The notes below the pieces were generated by a model. That model was not told the origin of the DNA. It worked only from the letters and a program-made list of their open reading frames with translations, and did no database searches. DNA of 64,000 nt from Azoarcus sp. PA01 (lineage in GTDB: Bacteria > Pseudomonadota > Gammaproteobacteria > Burkholderiales > Rhodocyclaceae), in assembly GCA_001274695.2 (NCBI GenBank), contig LARU01000002.1, forward strand, positions 1,302,001 to 1,366,000. Reading direction: 5' to 3'. Shown here one piece after another: positions 17,970 through 27,213 of the stretch. Position 1 is the stretch's first letter. Each line of letters opens with the position of its first letter. The translations under genes were made by a program, and so were the position numbers.

Positions 17970-19298
17970 CTAGAGCACGTAGCGCGCGAGATCCTCGCGC
18001 TGCGCGAGAATCTCGAGCCGCGCGTCGACGTACGCGGCATCGACGAGGAGCTTGTCCAGGCCGATCCTCCCGGCGTCGAACGAGATTTCCTCGAGCAGCT
18101 TTTCCATCACCGTATAGAGGCGGCGCGCGCCGATGTTCTCGGTCTTCTCATTGACCTGGTACGCGATCTCGGCGAGACGGCGGATGCCGTCGTCGGTGAA
18201 CTGCAGCGCCACGCCGTCGGTCGCGAGCAGCGCCTGGTACTGGCGCACGAGGCACGCGTCGGTCTGCGTCAGGATGCACTGGAAATCCTCGACCGACAGG
18301 CTCTCGAGCTCGACGCGGATCGGCAGGCGCCCCTGCAGTTCGGGAATCAGGTCGCTCGGCTTGGCGAGGTGGAACGCGCCGCTGGCGATGAACAGGATGT
18401 GATCGGTCTTGATCATGCCGTACTTCGTCGAGATCGTCGTGCCTTCGACGAGCGGCAGCAGGTCGCGCTGCACGCCCTGGCGCGACACGTCCGCGCCCTG
18501 CCCTTCCGAGCGCGACGCGACCTTGTCGATCTCGTCGAGGAACACGATGCCGTTCTGCTCAACCGCGCGCACGGCCTCGGCCTTGACTTCCTCGTCGTTG
18601 ATGAGCCGCGCCGCCTCCTCGTCGGTCAGCGCCTTCAGCGCCTCGCCGATCTTCATCTTGCGCAGCTTCTTCTTGCCGCCCCCGAGGTTCTGGAACATCC
18701 CCTGGATCTGCTGCGTGAGCTCTTCCATTCCGGGCGGGGCGAAAATTTCGGCCGTCATCCCCTGCGCGGCGACTTCGATGTCGATCTCCTTGTCGTCGAG
18801 TTCGCCTTCGCGCAGCCGCTTACGGAATTTCTGCCGCGTGCTCGAATCCGCCGGTTCGGGCTCGTTGAGGCCGACCGGACGGGCCGGCGGCAACAGCGCG
18901 TCGAGCACGCGGTCTTCGGCGGCGTCGAGCGCGCGATCCCGTACCGTCTTCATCGCGCGTTCGCGTCCGTCCTTGACGGCGATTTCGGCGAGGTCGCGGA
19001 TGATCGTGTCGACGTCGCGGCCGACGTAGCCGACTTCGGTGAATTTCGTCGCCTCGATCTTGATGAACGGCGCGTTCGCGAGCCGCGCGAGCCGGCGCGC
19101 GATCTCGGTCTTGCCGACACCGGTCGGCCCGATCATCAGGATGTTCTTCGGCGTGATCTCGCTCCTGAGCGGCTCCTCGACCTGCGCGCGGCGCCAGCGG
19201 TTGCGCAACGCGATCGCGACGGCCTTCTTCGCCTTCGCCTGGCCGACAATGTGCTTGTCGAGTTCGGAGACGATCTCCGGGGGGGTCATCTGGGTCAT
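17970..19298 (-). CDS. hslU: ATP-dependent protease ATPase subunit HslU
   Basis: 442 residues, standard length. The start [20 protein letters not shown] matches the family; in-frame upstream codons belong to hslV. Walker A GPTGVGKT is at 57-64 and Walker [10 protein letters not shown] at about 252. The I domain (about 110-240) is variable and rich in charged residues, and the C-terminal tail ARYVL is the extension that inserts into HslV. The start overlaps the hslV stop by four bases. HslU unfolds substrates and feeds them to the HslV peptidase in the cytosol. Confidence 0.97.
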   Translation of the reverse strand: MTQMTPPEIVSELDKHIVGQAKAKKAVAIALRNRWRRAQVEEPLRSEITPKNILMIGPTGVGKTEIARRLARLANAPFIKIEATKFTEVGYVGRDVDTIIRDLAEIAVKDGRERAMKTVRDRALDAAEDRVLDALLPPARPVGLNEPEPADSSTRQKFRKRLREGELDDKEIDIEVAAQGMTAEIFAPPGMEELTQQIQGMFQNLGGGKKKLRKMKIGEALKALTDEEAARLINDEEVKAEAVRAVEQNGIVFLDEIDKVASRSEGQGADVSRQGVQRDLLPLVEGTTISTKYGMIKTDHILFIASGAFHLAKPSDLIPELQGRLPIRVELESLSVEDFQCILTQTDACLVRQYQALLATDGVALQFTDDGIRRLAEIAYQVNEKTENIGARRLYTVMEKLLEEISFDAGRIGLDKLLVDAAYVDARLEILAQREDLARYVL

Positions 19299-19834
19299 CC
19301 CTCGAGTACCTCGATTACGTGGCTCTGGTTCGTATAGATGCACAGGTCGCCGGCGATCTGCAGCGACTTCTTCACGATCTCTTCCGGCGGCAGCGCAGTG
19401 TTCTCGAACAGCGCGCGGGCCGCGGACTGCGCGTACGCGCCGCCACTGCCGATCGCGACGATGCCCTGCTCGGGCTCGAGCACGTCGCCGTTGCCGGTGA
19501 TGACGAGGGAGTTGTCGGGATCGGCGACCGCGAGCATCGCCTCGAGCCGGCGCAGCATGCGGTCGGTGCGCCAGTCCTTCGCCAGTTCGACTGCGCTGCG
19601 CAGCACGTTGCCCTGGTGCTTCTCGAGCTTCGCCTCGAAGCGCTCGAACAGCGTGAACGCGTCGGCCGTGCCGCCGGCAAACCCGGCGAGTATCCTGCCC
19701 TGGTAGATCGGACGCACTTTGCGCGCGCTCGCCTTGATGACGATGTTGCCGAGCGTGACCTGCCCGTCGCCCCCGAGCGCCACGCGCCGGCCGCGTCGCA
19801 CCGAAAGGATAGTGGTGCCGTGATACTGTTCCAT
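19295..19834 (-). CDS. hslV: ATP-dependent protease peptidase subunit HslV
   Basis: 179 residues. The chosen ATG encodes [15 protein letters not shown]; removal of the first six residues would expose the catalytic N-terminal Thr of TTILSVRR. Other proteasome-fold motifs are GGDGQVTLG and the sodium-site segment near the C terminus. Dodecameric partner of HslU, with the canonical hslV-hslU order. The STAS-domain gene ends only 37 bases upstream on the same strand, so hslVU may be co-transcribed with it. Confidence 0.97.
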   Translation of the reverse strand: MEQYHGTTILSVRRGRRVALGGDGQVTLGNIVIKASARKVRPIYQGRILAGFAGGTADAFTLFERFEAKLEKHQGNVLRSAVELAKDWRTDRMLRRLEAMLAVADPDNSLVITGNGDVLEPEQGIVAIGSGGAYAQSAARALFENTALPPEEIVKKSLQIAGDLCIYTNQSHVIEVLEG

Positions 19835-19871
19835 CGATATTTTTCCTTCGCCGCGCGGCACGGCTTCCGCG

Positions 19872-20930
19872 TCAAACGCGGAGCGTCACCTGCGCGACCT
19901 GATCGACGCTCATGACGCGCAGGAGTGCGGCGACCATGGCGTTCACGTTTCTCAAAATCACCTGTTTGCCCTGCGCGTGCAACGGCGCGAGGACGTTGAA
20001 CAGCGTGCCGGCGCTGACGAAGTCGAGCCGCCGCAGCTGTGCGCAATCGACTTCGAAGCGCTGGCGGTCCGCGGCGAAAGCGGCCAGCCGGCGGATGCTC
20101 TCGGTCGTCGCGCTCGTCAGCTCGCCCTCGAGGCTGAAGCCTTCGGCGGCGGCGACGGCCGCTTCGATCGCGGCAGTGGAGATCGCCTCGCGCTCCATTT
20201 TCGGTTCCCACGACGGCGGGGATTCCTCGAATGTTATCGCGTAATCGACCGCGATCTGTTCGAAGCGCTCCTGCTCGCCGGTGTGCTGCAGCATTTCGAG
20301 CAGCAACAGCCAGCCGTCCCGCCCTTCGGCCCGACTGACGTGCACCTGCCCGGCGAGCATGTCGGCAAGCTGTCCGCACTTGAGCAGCGACACCTTGACG
20401 CGCTCGGCGGCGAGTTCGCGCAGCAGCTTGCGAAACAGCGTGCATCCGACTTCATCCACCGAACGCAAGCGGCTCAGTTCGATGCGGATCGCGCCGCTTT
20501 TCTTGCCGATCGTCCCGATCTGCTCGAACTGCGTCGCCGATTGCCCCGACAGCGTGCCGGAGAGGCTCAGCAACGGCACGGCCTTCGGCCGCCCTTGCGC
20601 GGGCGCGCTGGAAAGGTCCTGCCACGGCGGTGGGGAACGCTCGAAACGGGTCGCGTAATCGACGACCCGGGACTCGAAGCGCTGCCGCTGGCCAGTGAGG
20701 CGATAAAGATCGAGGAGCATCATCCACACCCCCTCGCCAGCCTGGGGCGACGGGCTGTCGAGCACGGCGGCGAGCACAGATTCGGCGGCGTCGACACTAC
20801 CATTCGCATAGAGCACCGCGGCCTCCTCGTACGCCGCGCCGAGACCGGCTCCGACTTCCGTCACCTCCATGAGCCCGGCGTACTGCGTGAGTCCGTGGTT
20901 CGCATCGCCGCTGAAATCCAGCGTGGACAA
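19872..20930 (-). CDS. STAS-domain protein with internal duplication
   Basis: 352 residues from TTG 20930; ATG 20870 is the alternative start. Two similar alpha-helical segments ([20 protein letters not shown] and [19 protein letters not shown], each followed by Y-A-x-x-F-E-x-SPPxW) alternate with two beta-alpha STAS-like domains (about 115-190 and 260-352). The second ends with a typical [21 protein letters not shown] core. STAS domains act in anti-sigma-factor antagonism or anion-transporter tails; there are no membrane segments, so a cytosolic regulatory role is plausible. The position just before hslVU suggests a stress link, but function is not known to me. Confidence 0.7.
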   Translation of the reverse strand: MSTLDFSGDANHGLTQYAGLMEVTEVGAGLGAAYEEAAVLYANGSVDAAESVLAAVLDSPSPQAGEGVWMMLLDLYRLTGQRQRFESRVVDYATRFERSPPPWQDLSSAPAQGRPKAVPLLSLSGTLSGQSATQFEQIGTIGKKSGAIRIELSRLRSVDEVGCTLFRKLLRELAAERVKVSLLKCGQLADMLAGQVHVSRAEGRDGWLLLLEMLQHTGEQERFEQIAVDYAITFEESPPSWEPKMEREAISTAAIEAAVAAAEGFSLEGELTSATTESIRRLAAFAADRQRFEVDCAQLRRLDFVSAGTLFNVLAPLHAQGKQVILRNVNAMVAALLRVMSVDQVAQVTLRV

Positions 20931-21248
20931 TTCCGCGGCTTGCTCGCCCCGGGCGGAAGAAGCCGCGTGCGCGGGGCATCGCTCCTGGTCGGGCCGCCGG
21001 AACCGGACTTCTTGCCGAAAAATGGAAGGACCACGTCGCAGCCTGTCCAGGGGATAGGGTTAGGTGAATCGTGCCAAGCGGCAAAGAATAGCACTTCGGA
21101 AACGGGCATTGCGCAAATCGGGCCGCCACCCCGCGCACCGGCTCGATCCGCCCCCTCGCACAGCGTCCGGGCGACCCTTTGCATTTTGAAAAAAAATGTG
21201 CCTGGAAACGGATTCGCAGCGCCGGTGCGAGTCGGCTAGAATGCCGCG
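20931..21248. other. 318-base divergent intergenic region (STAS gene / ybgC)
   Basis: No coding sequence is supported on either strand. The right end carries the candidate ybgC promoter listed separately; the left end must carry the start region of the minus-strand STAS-hslVU series. Confidence 0.5.
21213..21242 (+). promoter_or_regulatory. candidate sigma70 promoter for ybgC-tol-pal
   Basis: TTCGCA (21213-21218) and TAGAAT (21237-21242) are separated by 18 bases. Transcription would begin about seven bases after the -10 box, essentially at the ybgC ATG at 21249, so the message might be leaderless. An AT-rich A-tract (21188-21196) lies just upstream. Confidence 0.5.
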
Positions 21249-21695
21249 ATGCAAACCGCTTGCCACCCTGCGATCGCAGCGGAAAAGACCGTTTTTTCGC
21301 TGCCGCTGAGGGTCTATTATGAAGACACCGATGCCGCCGGCATCGTCTATTACGCCAACTACCTGCGCTTTTGCGAGCGCGCACGCACTGAAACCCTCAG
21401 GGAAATCGGCTTCGAGCAGCAGGCGCTGCTCGCCCAACAGCGGATCGCCTTCGTCGTGCGCTCGGTGAAAGCCGACTATCTGTCACCCGGATTCCTCGAT
21501 GATGCGTTACATGTCGTGTCGAACATCGACACGGTCGGCGGCGCGAGCCTGGTTTTTGCGCAACGCGTGCTGCGCGACACCGAACTGCTGTTCGATGGCC
21601 GCTTCGTGATCGCCTGCGTCCATCTCGACAAGAAACGTCCCACGCCCTTCCCTGCCGAAATACGCTCGAAACTGGAAAGACTCGTTCAAGCATGA
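21249..21695 (+). CDS. ybgC: Tol-Pal-associated acyl-CoA thioesterase YbgC
   Basis: 148 residues, hot-dog fold. The catalytic segment YYEDTDAAGIVYYANYLRFCERART is intact, with the Asp of EDTDAAG as the active-site residue. YbgC hydrolyses short-chain acyl-CoA or acyl-ACP thioesters and is part of the conserved tol-pal operon, where it has been linked to phospholipid enzymes at the membrane. The stop overlaps the tolQ start by four bases. ATG 21249 has no obvious ribosome-binding site, in keeping with the possible leaderless promoter. Confidence 0.93.
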   Translation: MQTACHPAIAAEKTVFSLPLRVYYEDTDAAGIVYYANYLRFCERARTETLREIGFEQQALLAQQRIAFVVRSVKADYLSPGFLDDALHVVSNIDTVGGASLVFAQRVLRDTELLFDGRFVIACVHLDKKRPTPFPAEIRSKLERLVQA

Positions 21696-22366
21696 CCCTC
21701 ACCGAAAACCTCTCCATCATCAGCCTGATCAGTCAGGCGAGCGTCCTCGTGCAGCTGGTGATGGCACTGCTCGCCGGCCTCTCCCTCGTTTCCTGGTACT
21801 GGATTTTCCGCAAGTCGTTCCAGATCCGCTCGGCGCGCAGCAAGACCAACGGCTTCGAGCGCGACTTCTGGAGCGGCGGCGATCTCAACGGGCTGTTCCA
21901 GTCGGCCGCCGCGGCGCGCCATCAGACCGGCGGCATGGAGCGCATCTTCGAATCGGGCTACCGCGAATTCACCAAGCTGCGCGCGAAAAGCCACGACCAC
22001 GCGGCGACGATCGATGGCGCCCGGCGCGCGATGCGCGCGACCTACCAGCGCGAGATGGACGATCTCGAAGCCCACCTCGCGTTTCTCGCCTCGGTCGGCT
22101 CGGTCTCGCCGTATATCGGCCTGCTCGGCACCGTGTGGGGGATCATGAACGCGTTCCGCGGCCTGTCCAACGTCAGTTCGGCGACGCTCGCCCAGGTCGC
22201 GCCCGGCATCGCCGAAGCCCTCGTCGCGACCGCGATCGGCCTGTTCGCCGCGATTCCGGCGGTGGTCGCATATAACCGCTTCGCCCACGACATCGACCGG
22301 GTCGGCATCCGCTTCGAAAGCTTCATGGAAGAGTTCTCGAACATCCTGCAGCGCCAGCTGCGCTGA
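21692..22366 (+). CDS. tolQ: TolQ, proton-channel subunit of the Tol-Pal motor
   Basis: 224 residues with the three-helix MotA/TolQ/ExbB topology: TM1 at about 14-34, TM2 at about 130-152 and TM3 at about 165-190. The core ASVGSVSPYIGLLGTVWGIMNAF and GIAEALVATAIGLFAAIPAVVAYN segments are conserved, including the Thr residues lining the proton path. It assembles with TolR in the inner membrane to harness proton motive force for TolA. Translationally coupled to ybgC. Confidence 0.96.
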   Translation: MTLTENLSIISLISQASVLVQLVMALLAGLSLVSWYWIFRKSFQIRSARSKTNGFERDFWSGGDLNGLFQSAAAARHQTGGMERIFESGYREFTKLRAKSHDHAATIDGARRAMRATYQREMDDLEAHLAFLASVGSVSPYIGLLGTVWGIMNAFRGLSNVSSATLAQVAPGIAEALVATAIGLFAAIPAVVAYNRFAHDIDRVGIRFESFMEEFSNILQRQLR

Positions 22367-22383
22367 GCGCCGGAGGCTTTGCG

Positions 22384-22797
22384 ATGCGCCAGCGCCGCCT
22401 GATGAACCAGATCAACGTCGTGCCGTACATCGACGTCATGCTGGTCCTCCTCGTCATATTCATGGTCACCGCGCCGATGATCCAGACCGGCAGTGTCGAC
22501 CTGCCGACCGTCGACCAGGTGCCGCAGACTCCGCTCGAGGCGATGCTCGTCGTCGTCAAGCGCGACGGTTCGCTCGCCCTCAAGGCGACGGGCGGTGCGA
22601 CCGAGCAGGCGATGAGCAATAACGAACTGGTGCGCGAACTGCGCCGCGCGATCGAGCGCAACCCGCTCCAGCCGGTGGTCATCGCCGCCGACCGCAAGGT
22701 CAGCTACGAGAAAGTCATGGACACGCTCAACGGCCTGCGCCAGGCGGGGATACAGAAGGTCGGCCTGCAGACGCAGGCGGGCAGCAGCGGGCGATGA
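22384..22797 (+). CDS. tolR: TolR, inner membrane motor subunit
   Basis: 137 residues. One N-terminal membrane helix contains the essential proton-carrying Asp in INVVPYIDVMLVLLVIFMV. The periplasmic domain follows, with VVIAADRKVSYEKVMDTLNGLRQAG near the C terminus. It pairs with TolQ. GGAGGC lies eight bases before the ATG, and the stop overlaps the tolA start by four bases. Confidence 0.95.
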   Translation: MRQRRLMNQINVVPYIDVMLVLLVIFMVTAPMIQTGSVDLPTVDQVPQTPLEAMLVVVKRDGSLALKATGGATEQAMSNNELVRELRRAIERNPLQPVVIAADRKVSYEKVMDTLNGLRQAGIQKVGLQTQAGSSGR

Positions 22798-23777
22798 ACG
22801 GCGCAGTGCCGAATTCCCCCCGCGACGAGCCGGGAAAATGGGCATCGCTCGCGCTGACGATTGCCGTCCATCTCGGCCTCGTCGCGTTTCTCGTGCTCGG
22901 CGTGCGCTGGCAAAGCGCTCCGCCCGCAGCGCTCGAAGTCGACCTGGTGGCCGCCGTTCCGGCCCGCCCCGCCCCGCCGCCGGAACCGAAACCCGAACCG
23001 AAGCCCGAACCGAAGCCCGAGCCGAAGCCGATTCCCGCGCCGGAACCGAAGCCCGAGCCCGAACCCGAGCCGCCGAAGCCGGCCCCGAGACCCGAACCCC
23101 CGAAACCCGAACCCCCGAAAGCGCAGGCAAAGCCCGACATTGCGATGAAGGCGCCCGAGGTGAAGAAACCGGTCAAGCCGGAACCCAAGCCGGAACCGCC
23201 GAAACCCGAACCTCCGAAACCGGAGCCGAAGAAGCCCGAACCGAAACCGGAGCCCAAGCCGCCGGAGCCGAAGAAACCGGAACCGCCGGAGCCGAAGAAA
23301 CCCGAACCCAAGCCGGAACCAAAGAAGCCCGAACCGAAGCCGGAACCGGCGAAACCGGAGCCGAAAAAACCCGAACCGGTCGTGCCGCCGAAAGACGACT
23401 ACATGGCGCAGCGCCTGGCGCAGGAAACCGAACGTACCCAGCTCGAACGGATGATGCGCGCCGACGCCGCTCGTGCGTCGGCCGCGCGTAACCGTGCCGC
23501 CGGCGACGCCTATGAGAATGCCGTGCGCACGAAGGTGCGCGGCAATCTGCTGCGCCCTCCCGGCCTGAGCGGAAACCCCGAAGCCGTTTTCGAGCTGGAC
23601 CAGCTGCCGAGCGGAGAAGTGCTTGCGATCCGGCTCAAGCGTTCGTCCGGCATCCCCGCGCTCGACGAGGCGATCGAACGCGCGATCCGCCGCTCGAGTC
23701 CGCTGCCCCTGCCCGAAGCGAAGGAACTTTTCCAGCGCACGCTCGAACTGAAGTTCAAGCCTCTCGACGAGGACTAA
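22794..23777 (+). CDS. tolA: TolA, periplasm-spanning energy transducer
   Basis: 327 residues. One N-terminal membrane anchor (about 20-40) leads into a very long Pro/Glu/Lys-rich spacer (about 62-200), then an Ala/Arg-rich helix (QRLAQETERTQLERMMRADA). The C-terminal TonB-like domain (about 235-327) has VRGNLLRPPGLSG and VLAIRLKRSSGIPALDEAIERAI. TolA contacts TolB and Pal across the periplasm. The spacer is unusually proline-rich (PEPKPEP repeats, as in TonB) rather than the Ala/Lys helix of E. coli TolA. The GC-rich repeats give long spurious ORFs on the opposite strand. Confidence 0.95.
   Translation: MNGAVPNSPRDEPGKWASLALTIAVHLGLVAFLVLGVRWQSAPPAALEVDLVAAVPARPAPPPEPKPEPKPEPKPEPKPIPAPEPKPEPEPEPPKPAPRPEPPKPEPPKAQAKPDIAMKAPEVKKPVKPEPKPEPPKPEPPKPEPKKPEPKPEPKPPEPKKPEPPEPKKPEPKPEPKKPEPKPEPAKPEPKKPEPVVPPKDDYMAQRLAQETERTQLERMMRADAARASAARNRAAGDAYENAVRTKVRGNLLRPPGLSGNPEAVFELDQLPSGEVLAIRLKRSSGIPALDEAIERAIRRSSPLPLPEAKELFQRTLELKFKPLDED
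22981..23388 (+). repeat. tandem-like Pro-Glu-Pro-Lys coding repeat in tolA
   Basis: About 400 bases are built from variants of the hexamer/dodecamer coding for PEPK and PKPEP. The low-complexity DNA is prone to copy-number change between strains. Confidence 0.8.
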
Positions 23778-23823
23778 GGCGTGCGTGTCGTCTTCCTTGC
23801 GCCTGTTGTCCGGATTCGTTCGT

Positions 23824-23829
23824 TATAAT
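23824..23829 (+). promoter_or_regulatory. consensus -10 box upstream of tolB
   Basis: A perfect TATAAT sits 27 bases before the tolB ATG in an otherwise GC-rich gap of 78 bases after tolA. No good -35 is found at 16-18 bases upstream, so an internal tolB promoter is plausible but unproven. Confidence 0.4.
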
Positions 23830-23855
23830 TGCCAATTGACGGCCACCGCCACGCC

Positions 23856-25136
23856 ATGAATATCCTCCTCTCCCGTTTCCGCCTGCTGCTCGCCGCCGCC
23901 CTTGCGACCCTCTCGTGGGCCGCTCAGGCGCAGCTTTCGATCGAAATCACGGGCGCGGGCGCAACGCGATTTCCGGTCGCCATTCCGCTTTTCGAGAACG
24001 AAGGATCCCTGCCGCGAGGCATCACGGATGTGGTGCGCGCGGACTTGGAGCGCAGCGGCCTGTTCAGCCTCGTCGACATGGGGCTCGTCACGCTGCCCGC
24101 AACGGCGGTGCCGGATCTTGCCGGCGTGCGCGCCCGCGGCGCCGACGCGGTGCTCGCGGGAAGCCTCTACCCGCAAGCCGACGGCCGCTACGACGTGCGC
24201 TTCCGCTTGTTCGACACGCAGAAGCAGAGCGAACTCGGCGGGCTGTCGCTGCGCATGACGCCGGCGCAGAACCGCGCGACGGCGCATCGCATTGCCGATT
24301 TCGTGTACGAGAAGCTCACCGGCCAGCCGGGCTACTTCGCGACCCGCATCGCCTATGTCGTGAAGAGCGGCCCGCGCTACGAACTGCAGATCGCCGACGC
24401 CGACGGAATGAACGCGCAGACCGCGCTCGCGTCGCGCGAACCGATCATCTCGCCGGCCTGGGCGCCGGACGGCCAGCGGCTCGCCTACGTGTCGTTCGAG
24501 GCCAAGAAGCCCGTCGTGTATGTGCATACGCTGGCAACCGGCCAGCGCCAGGTCGTCGCGAACTTCAAGGGCTCGAACTCGGCGCCGACGTGGGCCCCCG
24601 ACGGCCAGCGGCTCGCAGTCGTGCTGACGAAGGACGGCCAGTCCCAGTTGTATGTCCTCAACGCGGACGGCTCCGGCCTGCGGCGGATGGCGACTTCCCC
24701 GGGAATCGACACCGAACCGGCATGGTCGCCCGACGGAGAATGGATCTATTTCAGCTCCGACCGCGGCGGCAGCGCGCAGATCTACCGGATTCCAGCCTCG
24801 GGCGGCAGTGCCCAGCGGGTGACTTTCGAAGGCAATTACAGCGTCACGCCGCGCCTGTCCCCGGACGGCCGCAGCCTCGCCTTCATCACTCGCAACAACG
24901 GACGCTTTCAGGTCGCGGTGATGGACCTCGCGACCCGTCAGACCACGATCCTCACCGACTCGTCACGCGACGAGTCACCCAGCTTCGCTCCCAACGGCCG
25001 CATGATCCTATACGCCACCGAAAGTGGCGGACGCGGAGTCCTCGCGGCAGTGTCGTCCGACGGCCGGGTGAAACAGCGTCTTTCGGTGCAGGCGGCCGAT
25101 GTGCGCGAACCCTCATGGGGACCGCTCACTAGGTAA
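23856..25136 (+). CDS. tolB: TolB, periplasmic beta-propeller of the Tol-Pal system
   Basis: 426 residues. ATG 23856 gives a classical signal peptide (MNILLSRFRLLLAAALATLSWAAQAQ, cut after AQA), which is why the earlier in-frame codon is rejected. An N-terminal alpha/beta domain is followed by six WD40-like blades, seen as repeated SPAWAPDGQRLA, APTWAPDGQRLA, EPAWSPDGEWI, TPRLSPDGRSLA and SPSFAPNGRMI. It binds Pal and TolA in the periplasm. Confidence 0.96.
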   Translation: MNILLSRFRLLLAAALATLSWAAQAQLSIEITGAGATRFPVAIPLFENEGSLPRGITDVVRADLERSGLFSLVDMGLVTLPATAVPDLAGVRARGADAVLAGSLYPQADGRYDVRFRLFDTQKQSELGGLSLRMTPAQNRATAHRIADFVYEKLTGQPGYFATRIAYVVKSGPRYELQIADADGMNAQTALASREPIISPAWAPDGQRLAYVSFEAKKPVVYVHTLATGQRQVVANFKGSNSAPTWAPDGQRLAVVLTKDGQSQLYVLNADGSGLRRMATSPGIDTEPAWSPDGEWIYFSSDRGGSAQIYRIPASGGSAQRVTFEGNYSVTPRLSPDGRSLAFITRNNGRFQVAVMDLATRQTTILTDSSRDESPSFAPNGRMILYATESGGRGVLAAVSSDGRVKQRLSVQAADVREPSWGPLTR

Positions 25137-25172
25137 CAACCACTGCTGTTCGTCTCATTACAAGGAAAATTC

Positions 25173-25700
25173 ATGAAGAAATTCGTTCTGCCCGCACTGC
25201 TCGTCACATTGCTGGCCGCTTGCAGCAGCACCGGGACTTTCGATCAGGCAGGCGGCACCGCTGTCGAAGACCGCTCGACCGGCGCCCCTGGCGTCGCGAC
25301 CGTCACCGCACCGAGCATGGCCGGTTCGGGCATCGCCGCCCTGACCGACCCGAACAACATCCTGTCGAAGCGCAGCGTGTTCTTCGACTTCGACCAGTTC
25401 GTCATCAAGCCCGAAGCCCGTCCGCTGGTCGAGGCCCATGCACGTTTCCTCGTGCAGAACCCGCAGATGAAGATGCTGATCCAGGGCAACACCGACGAAC
25501 TCGGCAGCCGTGAATACAACCTCGCGCTGGGCCAGAAGCGGGCCGATGCAGTGCGCCAGGCGCTGACGCTGCTGGGTGCGAAGGAATCGCAGATCGAATC
25601 GGTCAGCCTCGGCGAAGAAAAACCGCGTTGCGGCGAAAGCAATGAATCGTGCTTCGCGCAGAACCGCCGCGGCGACATGCTGTATTCGGGCGAGTTCTGA
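25173..25700 (+). CDS. pal: Pal, peptidoglycan-associated lipoprotein
   Basis: 175 residues. Lipoprotein signal with lipobox LLAAC (Cys at about 16), a short disordered linker, then an OmpA-like peptidoglycan-binding domain. The binding motif is seen in FDFDQFVIKPEARPLVEAHA and GNTDELGSREYNLALGQKRA. It anchors the outer membrane to the cell wall and interacts with TolB. Its TGA overlaps the cpoB ATG. Confidence 0.96.
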   Translation: MKKFVLPALLVTLLAACSSTGTFDQAGGTAVEDRSTGAPGVATVTAPSMAGSGIAALTDPNNILSKRSVFFDFDQFVIKPEARPLVEAHARFLVQNPQMKMLIQGNTDELGSREYNLALGQKRADAVRQALTLLGAKESQIESVSLGEEKPRCGESNESCFAQNRRGDMLYSGEF

Positions 25701-26440
25701 TGAAACGCCTCCTGCCGCTGGCAATGCTCGTCGCATTGTCGTCGATGGGGCCCGCGCAAGCGGGTCTTTTCACCGACGACGAGGCGCGGCGGGCGATATC
25801 CGACATGCGGATGGAATTGAACGGCCGCCTCGAGCGGCTGGAGGCGAGCAGCCGCGGGCAGCTCGAACTGGCGAGCCAGAACGAGCTGCTGAAGGCCGAG
25901 ATTTCCCGGCTGCACGGGCAACTCGAAGTCCTGCTGCACGAAGTCGAATCACTCAAGCAGCGCCAGCGCGACTTCTACGTCGATCTCGACACGCGCGTGC
26001 GCCAGATCGAAAGCAACCGCGCCGCGTCCGCCGCCTTGGCGCCGAACGCGCCTCCGTCCGACCCTGCCGCCGAGTCGGCCCAGTACGAGGCCGCGCTGAA
26101 TCTCCTCAAGGAGGGCCGGTACAAGGACGCGCTGAGCGCTTTCGAGCAGTTCATCAGGCAGCATCCGCAAAGCACTTTCCTGCCCGGCGCGCACTTCTGG
26201 GCCGGCAATGCCGCGCTACAGGCCAAGGAAGTCGCCGCAGCAAGCACCTATTTCAACACCGTCCTCAAAACCTGGCCGCAGGACTCGGCGGCACCCGATG
26301 CGATGCTCGGCCTGGCGAACAGCCAGCAGGCACTGGGCGACGCGAAGACCTCGCAGGAAACACTGAAAAAACTCGTCGAGCAGTTTCCCGACAGCTCCGC
26401 TGCGCAGGCGGCCCGGCAGCGGCTCGGCGTAAAGCGTTAA
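25700..26440 (+). CDS. cpoB: CpoB/YbgF, Tol-Pal-linked cell division coordinator
   Basis: 246 residues. ATG 25700 overlaps the pal stop and encodes a signal peptide ending in AQAG. An N-terminal coiled-coil (about 30-100, with heptad-like MELNGRLERLEASSRGQLELASQNELLKAEI broken here only by charged turns) trimerises the family. A C-terminal set of three TPRs follows (YEAALNLLKEGRYKDALSAF, FWAGNAALQAKEVAAASTYF, AMLGLANSQQALGDAKTS). It coordinates peptidoglycan synthesis with outer-membrane constriction. Confidence 0.94.
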   Translation: MKRLLPLAMLVALSSMGPAQAGLFTDDEARRAISDMRMELNGRLERLEASSRGQLELASQNELLKAEISRLHGQLEVLLHEVESLKQRQRDFYVDLDTRVRQIESNRAASAALAPNAPPSDPAAESAQYEAALNLLKEGRYKDALSAFEQFIRQHPQSTFLPGAHFWAGNAALQAKEVAAASTYFNTVLKTWPQDSAAPDAMLGLANSQQALGDAKTSQETLKKLVEQFPDSSAAQAARQRLGVKR

Positions 26441-26451
26441 ACCGTTCCGCG

Positions 26452-27117
26452 ATGCAGCACGCAAGCGACAGCCACGACGCGAAGGTGCGGCTCACCGAGA
26501 TCTTCGCGTCCCTTCAGGGAGAATCGACGCGCGTCGGCCTGCCCACCGTTTTCGTGCGGCTGACCGGATGCCCGCTGCGCTGCGTATGGTGCGATACCGA
26601 GTACGCCTTCCAGGGCGGCGAGAGCCGCAGCTTGGGCTCGATCGTCGAAGAAGTCCTCGGGCATGGCCTCGATCACGTCTGCGTCACCGGCGGCGAACCG
26701 CTCGCGCAGAAAAGCTGCCTCACGCTACTCGCAGCATTGTGCGACGCCGGTCTTTCAGTGTCGCTCGAAACGAGCGGCGCGCTCGACATCGCCGCGGTCG
26801 ACCCGCGCGTGTCGCGCGTCATGGACCTGAAAGCGCCCGGTTCGGGCGAAGTCGCGCGCAATCGCTGGGACAACCTCGCGCACCTGAACGAGCGTGACGA
26901 AGTGAAGATCGTCCTCGCCGACCGCCGCGACTACGAGTGGGCGATCCAGCGCCTCGCCGACCATCAGCTTGCGCAGCGCTGCACGGTCCTGCTGTCGCCG
27001 GTACAGGGAAAACTCGACCCTGCGCAGCTCGCCGAATGGATCGTGCGTGACCGCCTCCCCGTGCGCTTCCAGCTTCAGCTGCACAAGATTCTCTGGAACG
27101 ACGCCCGCGGGCGATAG
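26452..27117 (+). CDS. queE: 7-carboxy-7-deazaguanine synthase (radical SAM)
   Basis: 221 residues. The radical-SAM cluster ligands are Cys40, Cys44 and Cys47 (TGCPLRCVWCDTEY), preceded by the family motif EIFASLQGES. VTGGEPLAQ and DLKAPGSGE are the SAM-contact segments. It converts 6-carboxy-tetrahydropterin to CDG in queuosine synthesis. It follows cpoB by 11 bases and precedes queC by 96 bases, the standard order in this lineage. The very long upstream open frame is GC artefact; ATG 26452 gives the family N terminus. Confidence 0.95.
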   Translation: MQHASDSHDAKVRLTEIFASLQGESTRVGLPTVFVRLTGCPLRCVWCDTEYAFQGGESRSLGSIVEEVLGHGLDHVCVTGGEPLAQKSCLTLLAALCDAGLSVSLETSGALDIAAVDPRVSRVMDLKAPGSGEVARNRWDNLAHLNERDEVKIVLADRRDYEWAIQRLADHQLAQRCTVLLSPVQGKLDPAQLAEWIVRDRLPVRFQLQLHKILWNDARGR

Positions 27118-27213
27118 CGCGGACCCCGGCCAGGGATCGCCGCCTGCTCTGCCGGTGGCCGATCCACGATCCGGCGCACCGCATTCCTCCCAACCGCTCG
27201 ATCGGACCTCATC

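Noticed and set aside
22727..23311. Gly/Ser-rich minus-strand frame resembling a glycine-rich protein
   Set aside because: Produced by reading the tolA PEPK repeat on the other strand.
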